Positions 1-10,336 of a stretch of 64,000 nucleotides of DNA are shown here, one piece after another. The position numbers were made by a program, and so were the translations under genes. Numbering within the stretch: the first letter of the stretch is position 1; every line of letters begins with the position of its first letter. This DNA is from Chamaecyparis obtusa (lineage: Eukaryota; Streptophyta; Pinopsida; Cupressales; Cupressaceae), in the NCBI GenBank assembly GCA_027943335.1, contig BSBK01000964.1:786001-850000 (forward strand), given 5' to 3'. The notes under the pieces are model-generated. The model searched no databases. It was not told where the DNA came from and was given only the letters and a program-made list of their open reading frames with translations.

Positions 1-794
1 ATGGCAATGGACCCTCTACTGAAGGCAATGATCAAAAATCCTTTGGTCAATCTCAACACCTACCCACAGGGATAGACCTTATGCTTTGGTCTATCAACTT
101 ACTCACTTGGCAAATGAGTAAACAACAAATTATTTTAGTTCATCCACAAGACACCCTAGGCAAGATACATTCAACCTTCAATGGTTACTAACATGAGTTT
201 GTCTCCATCCCAATCCTGCACCTCCAACTCAACACAAGCTTCACAAATCTAACGGCCTCATTAGGTATGGCACCCTTGAAATGAACAAGAGATGGGTACT
301 TAGGCTAGAAACACCTTCCAGACACCAAATACTCTGTAATTACTTGATTTCCAAACACATACTCCAAGGTGAGTTGATGGATTAACAAGAAACACAAATT
401 TAAGTGTTATAATGTGTACTTTTTAATGTTTTTAATTTTTATGTGATGCTTATGATGGATGTGATTATGATTATGATGTGATTATGCTCATGATAATTGA
501 ATTACATTTGCAGGAAACTAAACCCCTTTCAGGAGCATCCTGCACAGTCTCATGGATCGACAGGTATAAGTCAATACACCTTATAGACAGTCTATTTAAT
601 ACACTTATCAAAAGTAAGATTGATGTCTTCTAAGATCTCTCCCATTTGTAGGTACCATCAAATAGGTATTTGTGAGAAGTGTCTTCCTCGAGTGAGGGAA
701 ATATAGGAATAGAAGAGGAAAGTGAGACATGCAGTTTATTTAGAACAGGGAGATTAACTAGAGGTCAAGGACTAGAAGGAAATTCAATAAATGC
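1..794 (+). other. Upstream flank of SET pseudogene, two possible exons
   Basis: No long ORF. Two short segments look like exons of the SET-domain gene that follows. One runs from about 514 to 563, with cag before it and gtataag after it. The other starts at 652 after tttgtag and reads in one frame through a C-x2-C pair (ICEKC) before hitting tag codons near 712. Both are inferred only from splice-like borders. The first 500 bases show nothing recognisable. Confidence 0.3.
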
Positions 795-1424
795 ATGAAA
801 TTTTTCCTTGCTCAAGGGGGGTCATGTTCTTATGATGATGAGATGAAAGGCGACATCAAGGTGCCCTTGAGGTACCAAAATCTACAGAAACATTGGGTAC
901 CCAAGGAACTTCCTCCAATAAACACTAATTTTTATGTTAACGAGAGGATATATCGCATAGCACCATCATCATTACATGGCTTGGGCCTATTTTCTATGGA
1001 CGGCATAAAGGTATCTTACAACAAAGTTTCTAAATTGATGGAGTATGTTGGACCATGTTACGATTACAAAAGTTGGATGCATATTGTTCAATATAAAAAA
1101 AGTATGCATAGGTATGCACTCTCGGAAAATTATATACAACAGCAAGACAATAATCAAAGTAAAAGTGTGGCTATATACATTGATGGAAGGGCAAAAGCAA
1201 TAGGGAATATTGTGGGTTTTATAAATAGTACATGACCTGGGTCAACTATAAAGCAACCCAATTGCATATTTGAGGCGCGCAAGGGAAATTGTGTATTCAT
1301 CTGTGCAATAAAGTCAATATGTGCAAGGGAAGAGTTGCTTATTGATTACAATTTGAACCACATAGATACAAACAAGGCTACTATCATGGGGGTGGTACAT
1401 ACTATTAAACCAACTTCTAATCAA
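795..1424 (+). pseudogene. SET-domain protein (histone-lysine methyltransferase-like), broken
   Basis: SET domains transfer a methyl group from S-adenosylmethionine to lysine, usually on histones. The frame from 795 contains the N-terminal SET signature (SLHGLGLFS), an EYVGP block, an IDGRAKAIGN block and GFINST. After a TGA at 1233-1235 the same frame continues with PNC and EELLIDYN, the usual C-terminal SET core, and ends at the TGA at 1422-1424. The TGA fits a CGA arginine codon changed by C-to-T. The ATG at 795 is not a certain start, because upstream exons are probable and stops lie just 5' in frame. No pre-SET or post-SET cysteine cluster is clear. It could be a host gene relic or transposon cargo. 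I am confident of the SET fold and unsure of the subfamily. Confidence 0.7.
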
Positions 1425-1500
1425 TGACTCCAACATACCATTTAGTTATTAAATTTTTGGCTAACAAATTTATACTTGATCTTTGACATAGGGGCACAAT

Positions 1501-4246
1501 ATGGAGCAACCACCCAGAGGGGATGGTGATGATATTCCTAGCTTATCTACACATGAGCAGGTAAAACTCATTGTAATTGTGCAAACTAGATAGAAGAAAA
1601 ATGTTATTTTTTTAATGTTGTTTTCTTCATTGTTTTGGAGTAATTTTGATAATACTAATACTACTGTTGTCACAGAGGGCTGGTGGTTGGAGAGAGGGAA
1701 AGCAACCTGCAGTCCCTCAGGAGTCCCCCCTTGAGGAGGACCCTTTTTTATTGATTCAACAGAGACCGATGACCCGATCGGTTCCATTAAAAAGATGCTA
1801 AAGAAAATTGGAAAAGAACTTTTACATTTGGCATCCATACAGCCTCAGACTCAGGAAATAAAAGAGAGGGGAGCTAACTTGTTGCGCACTTCTGAAAACT
1901 TAAAAGTAAGTATTAATGAAATTTTTAATTATAACAAGAGTTCAATAATGGTTTTTATGTTATGCTCTTTTATGGCATTAATTAAAATATGGATGCATTG
2001 TCTTTATAGAGTTATTTGCATAATTTTGAACCCCATTCCCATGATGAGGGTACTGCAGGTGGTTCAAGTAGATCACATGTTCCATTCCCCACTTGTGTTT
2101 TCCACTGAATATATATAGGAATGATCATAATCATTGACAATACATGCTCGAAAAATCCTTTTTTTTAATGCTCTAACAATCTTGTCCATGCTAGTCCACG
2201 CGTTCTATATTTATGCATGCTCTAACAATTTTATTCTTTAGCTCCTTTCCATGATGCTATGACAACACCGCCTGCATCCAAGACAACCACAAATGTCTTT
2301 CTAACAGGTATGTCAGCAACACGCAGCCTACAGGCATCAACTGTTGCACCATCTATTGGTACACAAATCCCTCTTTTTCTCTCTTTTGTTATGTGTTTAA
2401 GTGTTATGTGTTTACGATGTAGATCCCTTGATTGTGTTTGTGCCATGGGTGCTCTACACCAATTTATTTCCCTTGAACTATTATTTCTTGGAGGCATTTG
2501 ATAATGGTTTTCATTTTTTGCAATAGGAGATGCAACAAGTCCCGATGCAACATCATTTCCAGGATGTTCTCGTGTTCCTAGTATGGGAACGATGAAGGAT
2601 TGCATATTGATCGTCAGCAACGATGAAGGAATTCCCTGAAAAGTAGCCAAAGTTCTAGGTACTTTAAAGTTGTTATTATTCTATAGTGATATAATAGTAA
2701 TTTAGTTTTTGATCACTCTTCATTGACTAATGATCCCATGATTGTTTTGTAGGGAATGATGTTTTCTGGTGAAAACTTGGTGACGAGTGTTTGCGGATAT
2801 TCAGGCCCACCCTACATACATTTTGGAACATTATATCCTAACTAAAACCCTAAACCACTATTTTGATTTCATATCATTGCTAGAATAGTTTTCCTTTTCA
2901 TCCATTTCTTGAACTATATTAAAGGTAGCTTCACTTCATTTATGAGTCTAACATGTTTTTTTTTACTTAAAAGGTGGAATAACCAAGAAAAAAAAGTTGA
3001 AGGATGATCTTGTAGAGAGTATGACCCAGCTTTTTGGATCTCGTGTATTCAAGAGAAACAGGCTCCTTGAAAGAGCTGGTTTATGTTTGAAGTATATTAA
3101 GGACCAGTATAGGAAAAATTTATAGGTTAACCCCAGGCATGAGCGTCTGCCCTATGTTCCCGAGGCTGAGTGGCAGGCTCTAATTTTGGATGGAAAGTAT
3201 AAAGCTGACATGAAAAAAGGAATTAAACTAGTAGAGAGTAGAGGAAGGTATGTGATACTGTTGAGAATGTAATTATGTACTAATTAACCTCTATATTTAT
3301 ATGATCTAACATATTTCAAACTATTCATAGATTGCCTGACACATCAAAGGCAACAAAGGCAAGACTAGAAAAGCGCGGGACACACAAGCTCAGTGCTGGT
3401 GGTTTTTCAAAGCTTCAAGCACGAGTTGTAAGTATTAGTAAATTTTTTATATATTGCAAGGAATTTTTTTTTGATGAAACAATGCAAGTAAAATTCACCA
3501 TACCAAGCAAAAATGTAGGGCTCAGAGTTCAATAGATGCCTCATAGAAGAGGACAAGAGAATTGGCTTCCAACAAGGCTATAGAGCTGTGGCTGAACGGC
3601 TACGAGCTGAAATCAGTGCGCAAGGTTCTAATAATGATGCATCTGAGCCACAGGTAAATAAGCTAAATGAAATTTATTTCAAATTGAATACTTTACCAAT
3701 TATTCTATTTGATGTTAAGTTCCAATATAAAGTGAGTATATCTATTTTAAGCAAGCAATGATAACAATGCGTAGGATATTGGAATGCAGCCTGACAATCC
3801 TTCTACACAATCTGTGCATGATGAAGGTTCGCATGATGTGCATCCTAGTGGTGGAGGTATACATTTGCTATTAAATTTTTTATATGTAATTGCAATTGGT
3901 GTTTGGATTAACGTAACATTTTGTATAGCAGCTATAGAGGATCGAGGGGTCAGTGTTCATGAGCATGTTGAGGTTGAGTCTAGACAAAATGATGTGGCCA
4001 GATTAGGTAAAAAGTGCCACAGTTATGTTCTTTAAAATAATTAAATACTTGTAACAATTATAATAAAATGTTTTTAATTTAACTCTTTTATTTGTTATTG
4101 CAGAGGACCCCCCTTTGTAACAGCATAGGAATTTGAGATCATTAAGAACAGAGAACAAAACAACTAATGAGGGGGGAATTGATGATAACACTGATGCTCC
4201 TCTTAGAGCTTACATAGAAAAAAAAATTAGAAAGAAAAAAAAGTAA
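1501..4246 (+). pseudogene. Decayed multi-exon gene, unknown function
   Basis: A chain of short open segments is bounded by good GT-AG borders: about 1501-1560, 1676-1905, 2010-2100, 2242-2358, 2527-2658, 2753-2844, 2973-3247, 3331-3427, 3547-3653, 3776-3856, 3929-4006 and 4104-4246. The first starts with ATG (MEQPPRGDGDD). The exon pair 2973-3427 encodes a charged region (W-Q-A-L-I then GTHKLSAGGFSKLQ). It loosely recalls the conserved block of plant Ptta/En/Spm-type proteins (Transposase_24), a weak resemblance by eye. Later exons are acidic and His/Ser-rich (HDEGSHDVHPSGG), and the last ends in a lysine run. In-frame stops occur (tag at 3123-3125, taa at 4118-4120), so it is probably dead. 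It lies in tandem with the SET pseudogene and could be the same gene or a transposon gene. Confidence 0.45.
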
Positions 4247-6640
4247 TGATTGTCATCTACATACCTTAATTGATAATGACTGAATTTTATGTCTCAATGA
4301 ATTTAATTATGTGCTAATGAATGTTCATGAATTATGTGTTGATGTAGAATATTGATGAATGTTGCGTGTTAACGAATCTAATGTGTTAATGAATGTTATC
4401 ATGTGATATTGATTGAATGTTACATTTTATTAATGGTTGAAAGAATGAATGAATGTTAGATGTTAACGAGGAATGTAGAGTGATGTTAGGGGGAGGGGGG
4501 GTGGGGCCAAATGAGCTTCCACCTTCATGTGGTTGGCCCTGTTTAGTAGAGAATATTAAACTATTCTTGAAACAAAGTGAAGCTCAATAAGATACTAAAT
4601 ATTTCTCTATTTTGTCAAATTTTTACTTTTTGAAGTCTTTTGAAAATTTGTATCTGATAGTACTCTAATACCCTGTGACTACTCTAAGGTTCTTGGTACA
4701 TCTTCTTGTAGGTAATTCTTCATAGACTCAGAGTAGAGTTTGAGGTAGAGGAACGGAGGGAAAAATCTTTTTCCAGGTAATTCTTCATAGACTCTTCATT
4801 ATTATTGTTTGTAAGGAAACCCAACACATTCATTTCCTTCATCTTTACCACATTTGTACCCTCCATTTGAATGGATTCAGTCCCATATCAGGAGGAAATG
4901 GTGAAATAACCATCATAACAATAGTAATATAGAGCAAGTTTAATTGTTCTTTTCATATGTCTATCTTGTGCATTTAGAGATCATGGCACGTCATAAGGCC
5001 ATATTTCTTTGAGAAATTTAGTCAAACAGTTCACACGCAGTGTCTATGGTTCTACATTCCTTTACAGAAATTCTATCAGAGTTCATGAGCTAAGCCTAGG
5101 GTTCCACATTCCACTGCATACAAATCTACTAGAGCATTTCCAATTTCTAACTATACTTCACTTACAAGCTTAAAATAAATATACCCATCATATTTACAGT
5201 CATATTTCAAGATGAGAGCCTCCAATATAACACTCTTTCATTATCCCAAAAAAATTGAAAGATTTGCCGCCTTAACAATGAATTAACATAGACGACTAGA
5301 CTGTAACAAGATTTGCATGGACTTTCTTGCTAGCAATTAGATTGTAATGAGCATTTGCTAGGGTTTCTTTAAAATATTTAGTTGGGTTTTCTACTATTTT
5401 TTTGTCTTCAAATATTTTTGCTTATTAGTTTTTCCATTATGAACCAAAGTTGGAGAGGATTATTCTCCTCTTTGTGGTTCCATTATAGATTTGTTGGATA
5501 GATTAGGTGCATCCTTGGAGGAGAAGAAAGGTGATGTCTCCATAGTGGAAATAAGGAAGAAAAATGACCAAATGATAAAGGGAACACATACATGTGTGCC
5601 AACCATGGAGGAATCTCTAATTATCGATCTTGATTTTTTGGAATTTAGGAAAATTGTGTCTTTGCATAGCAAGAGTTTGATTTGTAGATTCCTTGAGGTC
5701 TAAACTCCCCTTGAAGATCTATATTATTGGGTAAGAAAAAATTGGAAAAATAAAGGAGAATAGGAGATTCATAAAGGATAGTTCATTGCAACTTTTTCTA
5801 ATGAATATAGTTGTGATGGATTTTGAGTGAAGGTCCTTATTTCTTAAGAATGAAGGAATCTTTATGAAGCACTAGCATATTAGTATCTATTCCTCAAAAT
5901 AAATCCCATCTATGATATTGGCTTGGATACATTTCTATGCTCTCCCTCCAGAATTTTTGCCCCCTTATGTTTTTGAGATGATTGAAAACTCGTTGAAAGT
6001 GTTGATGTCTCTAGACCCTTTCATGGGAAAGATCACCTAGTTTATGCCAAGACCTATGTAGAGATATATCTTATCTCTCCCTTCCCTTAAAGTCTTACTC
6101 TTGAGAGTATTCAAACCATAGACCATGAAAGGCTTTTGGATTCACATTTAGAGGGTTTCATGAATATGGTCATCATAATATAGAATGTTAAACAACTGAG
6201 AAGCTTAATCACCTAGTTGTACTAAGAAAATATTTATAAATTAGTCAGTAATCACTAAGAAATATAACCAGTAAGTAAAAATATATAAATAAATGTTTCA
6301 TGAACTGATATTTTCTCATCTTTATTTTGAAATTGCAAGGGAAAAAAATCAATTAATTGGGTGGTGACATGATTTAGAAATCTTTATGCAGCTGAAAAGA
6401 GCACGATGAATTAGGTGCAAACATGTTTATAGCACATATAATATTATTGTTTATGTCTCAAAATTTTTGAAGGGCGTGATTCCTTGAAGTCAATAAATTA
6501 TGGCATATCCACCATCTTCAAAATGTGACATGGGATATTTGAAGAAAGTGTATGCACATGTGACATCTAGTAATTCTACTATTCGATGGTCTGATTCCAA
6601 CAATCCATGACATCATGTGCACATGAGATTTACAAGTCTT
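4247..6640. other. No gene seen
   Basis: AT-rich sequence without a convincing reading frame on either strand. The pair of overlapping 70-codon ORFs near 5460-5703 on opposite strands resembles no family I know and has no exon-like borders. A short ttaacgaatcta/ttaatgaatgtt repeat lies at about 4330-4460. Confidence 0.5.
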
Positions 6641-7311
6641 TTATGGCTCCTTCACTGCTTGATAGCCAGTTGAAAAGTCATGATCACCAAGCCCCATGCT
6701 TCTGGCCTTCTTGAAAACCTTAAGAATTTTAAAAACTAGACAATTGAGATTAAACCATAGGCTAGAACTCCTTACCCAATATATATATATTGTAAAAGTG
6801 ATTTGAGCCAATTGCTAGCATAGCTTTTAAATTCATTCTGGTAGACAAAGAGAGAAAGATAAACTTAAGATACCTCATTGGCTACAACAGCTACAGGCAT
6901 ATATACTCCAGCATCATCTCCAAGAGCAAGTGCTAAATGCATATCCTTCTATTGATGTTTCAATGGAAATGTTGGGGGGAACTTTTGTTGAATCATAGCT
7001 GGCCCTTTCAACTTAAACATAGGATTACTGATTGCACCTAATTCCTATCATAAATCATTGTATTAGCAAAGATGGCACTGGTTTGCTGTCCTAAACCAGT
7101 TTCCTCTTTGCAATGTCCTTAGCATTGCATGTTATGACCTACCTATTTGTTGTAATAGAACTTAAAAGTATGCTCAAAAGTACCAAAATAAAAGATAGGG
7201 TTCCCTGCAAAAGCATGCATAAAGAAGCCTACCAAGACATCTAACAGCGTTTGCTGACTTAATCCACTCTTATCAGTTAGAACGAGGCCTTCAGAGAATG
7301 CATTTTCCATG
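6641..7311 (-). pseudogene. GLYR: Glyoxylate/succinic semialdehyde reductase, 3'-terminal exons
   Basis: GLYR enzymes are NADPH-dependent members of the beta-hydroxyacid dehydrogenase family that reduce glyoxylate and succinic semialdehyde in plants. Three minus-strand exons are seen. 7311-7233 encodes MENAFSEGLVLTDKSGL and then LLDVL. 7044-6874 encodes ELGAISNPMFKLKGP, PLKHQ-stop-KDM and LALALGDDAGVYMPVA. 6718-6641 encodes KKARSMGLGDHDFS and ends at TAA. Introns have gt and ag borders, and the second exon is exactly 57 codons. The single premature TAG replaces the second Gln of the usual KHQQKDM. The N-terminal Rossmann domain and active-site region are not found upstream, so this is a fragment covering about 106 C-terminal residues. 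Retained introns rule out a processed retrocopy. It may be a gene piece captured by the CACTA element next door. Confidence 0.85.
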
Positions 7312-9302
7312 CTGTAATGACAACTAGGGCATGTCAAATATTGAAGAAGTTTGATATAAAATTGCAGGTCATGAAAAATTTAGCATTAAATAATAGTCTT
7401 ATATGAATAACATGGAGTTTATAAGAATCTGCACATAAAATAAAGCATTTTCTCTTAAAACCTGCAGTCTTCCTCAGGCATAAGAGTTGAAATTGTGTAC
7501 AAAATTCCTCAACCATATTGCCATATAGAAAATAAAAATTGATATCTTTGACCAAGCACGCTCCTTGTATATATGTGAAAATTTTGCTACTTTATTTGTC
7601 ATTGATGTGTGATTACCATTGCTAGAAATTTTAAGTAAACGTACCAATAATAATTACAATTATCACAAGGAAAATCTTTTGACTTATGATTCTTATATTA
7701 ATGAGAATTTACATTAATTCTTTTGTCTAATGATTCTCAGACCATAAATCTGCTAAATATTGAAATGGAATATCGATTGATTTGACTATGGCTAAAGGAG
7801 TTCACTTTTAAAAATGTGGTTTTTACTATGAACATACACTTCACAGTTATAATTTAGAACACTACATCATTTTGCAAGCTACGATATGAGTGGATCATGT
7901 TTGTCATGATAAATCATGTCAATTTCTATGGACACAAAATGTTTAGATAGTTTCTAAGCACAAAAAGGTTAGACAATAAAATCATATGGTAGTGATACCT
8001 CATCATCAAACAGGTTAGAGATAGGTGACAACTAGTCATTCTTGTGGATGGTAAGACTGATGATTTCCTCAAAGATATGTATCAAGTTTTAGCAAATGGT
8101 GTTAGCATTGTGATTTGTGTTTTCATTGATGTGAACCTCTGGAGTTGCATTAATGTCAGTTTGGGAAGGATGGAAGGTTGCTGAGACTATATTGAGTCTG
8201 TGACATTGATTAAGGAAGAATATTTGAAGAAGTTTCCAAAGTTGTGACATTGCTTGATGAAGAAGATTTGAATAATGACTAAGGAAGTAACTAAGGCTAT
8301 GACATCGATTGATGAAGAAGATTTGAATAATGATTGAGGGAGTTTGTAACTTATCTAGAAGACAGAAGTATGATAGACAATAATATGCAGGAAAGAGTAT
8401 TTGAAGATCTTATTGAAGAATGCTTTGAGGAGATGACTACATATGGCTCTAGTTATAATGATTGACTACTGTGAATATTGCACTATCATGTGTGTAGATC
8501 CCCAATTGATTATTTGACAAAGATTTGATGTGTTGTTTGGATGATCATAATGTTGGCTGTCAGGATGGTTTGGACAGGCTTGGAGAATGGCTTACATTGC
8601 TCCATAATGGGTTTTTAGGTTATACAGTTTGGTGGACTTGGTGAAATGGTTCATGCAATGTTTCAGTTCAGATATCTTTTGATGGTTTTCTCCGTAGGTG
8701 TAGATTTTTTGTCACATGCACTATTCTACTATCTGTGTTGGCTTTTGGTCAACTCAACTATTTGCAAGGACTTAATTTGAGTAGTCTAGGTCCAGATATA
8801 GGTCAAAGGAAATGCTAAGAAACTTGAGATGATCTTTCCATGGTGAGTTGTGCTTCGAATCGTGCTACATGCTTTGGAGAGTGTTTTGGCCCAATTGGTA
8901 ACTTGCTTTTAATACATTTTCACATGTTACTTTTGGGTCTGACTTTGGAAGGAGTTGCGATGCATATGGATGAATTATATTATTTAGGAAGGAACTTTTA
9001 TGATGTATATGTGTCCACTTTGTCTCTTGGGGTGGATTGCATTGAGTACTTTGTTCAAGGTGGTTGACTTTGTATTAATAATACTTATTTTTTATCAGAG
9101 AATATTGGAAAATCAACAATCCAATTCCATTGAATATGACAATGAATTTCTCTATTAGATGCTAGGTATAAATAACCTCAGCATATAACAAATTTTGTGC
9201 AACAAAATCATGAAGGAAATCAAATTGACCAATCTCTTAACAAAATGTGGAAACAAACAATAAATAATTATAACAAATAAACAATCTATATAAAAAAACT
9301 AT
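7312..9302. other. No gene seen; small internal repeat
   Basis: I found no further GLYR exons and no convincing ORF. A degenerate duplication (tgatgaagaagatttgaata) occurs at about 8244-8280 and 8300-8335, with a weaker third copy just upstream. The 75-codon ORF at 8840-9067 has no recognisable motif. Confidence 0.45.
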
Positions 9303-10000
9303 CTACATGGAATTATGACAGATTTCATGCTTGTCACATGATCGCATGTGGCTTCCCAAGTGCATGTGACCATGCGACAAGCCACTAGCCATCGCAGTTG
9401 CTTGGGTGTATGTCGCACTTGCGATGGTTACACATAGAATTATGACATATTTCATGCTTGTCGCATGATCACATGCGGCTTCCCAAGCGCATGCGACCAT
9501 GTGACAAGCCTCTAGCTATCACAGTTGCTTGGGTGTACGTCACACTTGCGATGGTTACGCATAGAATTATGATAGATTTCATGCTTGTCACATGATCACA
9601 TGCGGCTTCCCAAGTGCATGCGACCATGTGACAAGCCTCTAGCCGTCGCAGTTGCTTGGGTGGTCATCACCATTGTGACGTATACGCATAGAATTACAAT
9701 GGATTTGCTGTATTGGTGACACCCAAATGCCATTGCAATTTTGGTGGGTGTACGTCACACTTGTGATGACTACACATAGAATTATGAAGGATTTCATGCT
9801 TGTTGCATGATCTCATGTGGCTTCCCAAGCGCATGTGACCAGGCGAGAAGCCTCTAGCCATCACAGTTACGTGGGTGTACGTCACACTTACGATGTTTAC
9901 ACATAGAATTATGATGGATTTCATGCTTGTCACATGATCTCATGTGGCTTCCCAAGCACATGCGACCATGTGACAAGCCTCTAGCCATCGCAGTTTCGGT
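9303..10000. repeat. Subterminal tandem repeat, period 127 bp
   Basis: The word gcttcccaag (or a one-base variant) recurs at 9351, 9478, 9605, 9820 and 9947. The spacing is 127, 127, 215 and 127 bases; the long gap holds an extra 88-base partial unit. Each unit contains an inverted pair (gtcgcatg versus catgcgac) and the phrase cacatagaattatga. Many copies show CG changed to TG or CA, so gcgac words have become gtgac or gcaac. Arrays of this type, rich in gcgac, are typical of CACTA transposon subterminal regions. Confidence 0.85.
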
Positions 10001-10336
10001 GGTTGTACATCATACTTGCGATGGTTACACGTAGAATTATGACGGATTTCCTGTATTGGCGACACCCCAAATACCATCACAATATCAGACAAGCGTGTCA
10101 TAAGTACAATGGTATTTGTTGCCATTGTGATGCTAATATAAGGAATTGCAACAGGGTTATTGTCACAATGAAGGGGCTGCATAGCGACAGATTGAAGTCA
10201 TAATTGTGATAGAAAAGGAAAGATGTCATATTTTGCGACTAAAAAATAGTGACGTCTATTACTATCACAATTGCAACACATGGTTGTCTCAATTGCGACA
10301 CATAGCCATCACAAATCGATGCCAAATTTATTAGTG
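9303..10336. mobile_element. Right end of a CACTA (En/Spm-type) DNA transposon
   Basis: CACTA elements begin with CACTA, end with TAGTG, make a 3-bp target duplication and carry many short subterminal repeats bound by their transposase. Here the 127-bp array is followed by a tail of gcgac/gtcgc and tgcgac-like words (10225-10320) and stops at tttattagtg (10327-10336). Directly after it a gypsy pol frame resumes, which supports a true element edge. The expected 3-bp duplication would be aag (10337-10339). I could not find a matching CACTA start further left, so the left edge is outside the window, too decayed, or missed by eye. The SET, multi-exon and GLYR relics at 0.8-7.3 kb might be internal to it. 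Confidence 0.6.

Noticed and set aside
5460..5703. Opposed 70-codon ORFs
   Set aside because: They overlap on both strands, show no known motif, and have no exon borders or repeat context.
7334..7555. 73-codon minus-strand ORF just upstream of the GLYR exons as a further GLYR exon
   Set aside because: Its residues do not match the NADPH-binding or active-site regions, and the true acceptor is at 7311.
9303..10000. CRISPR-like array
   Set aside because: Units are 127 bp and nearly identical throughout, with no constant repeat and variable spacer; the context is plant transposon DNA.
9303..10203. Several 65-80-codon ORFs on both strands in the tandem repeats
   Set aside because: They are products of the 127-bp array, repeat with its period and have no family features.
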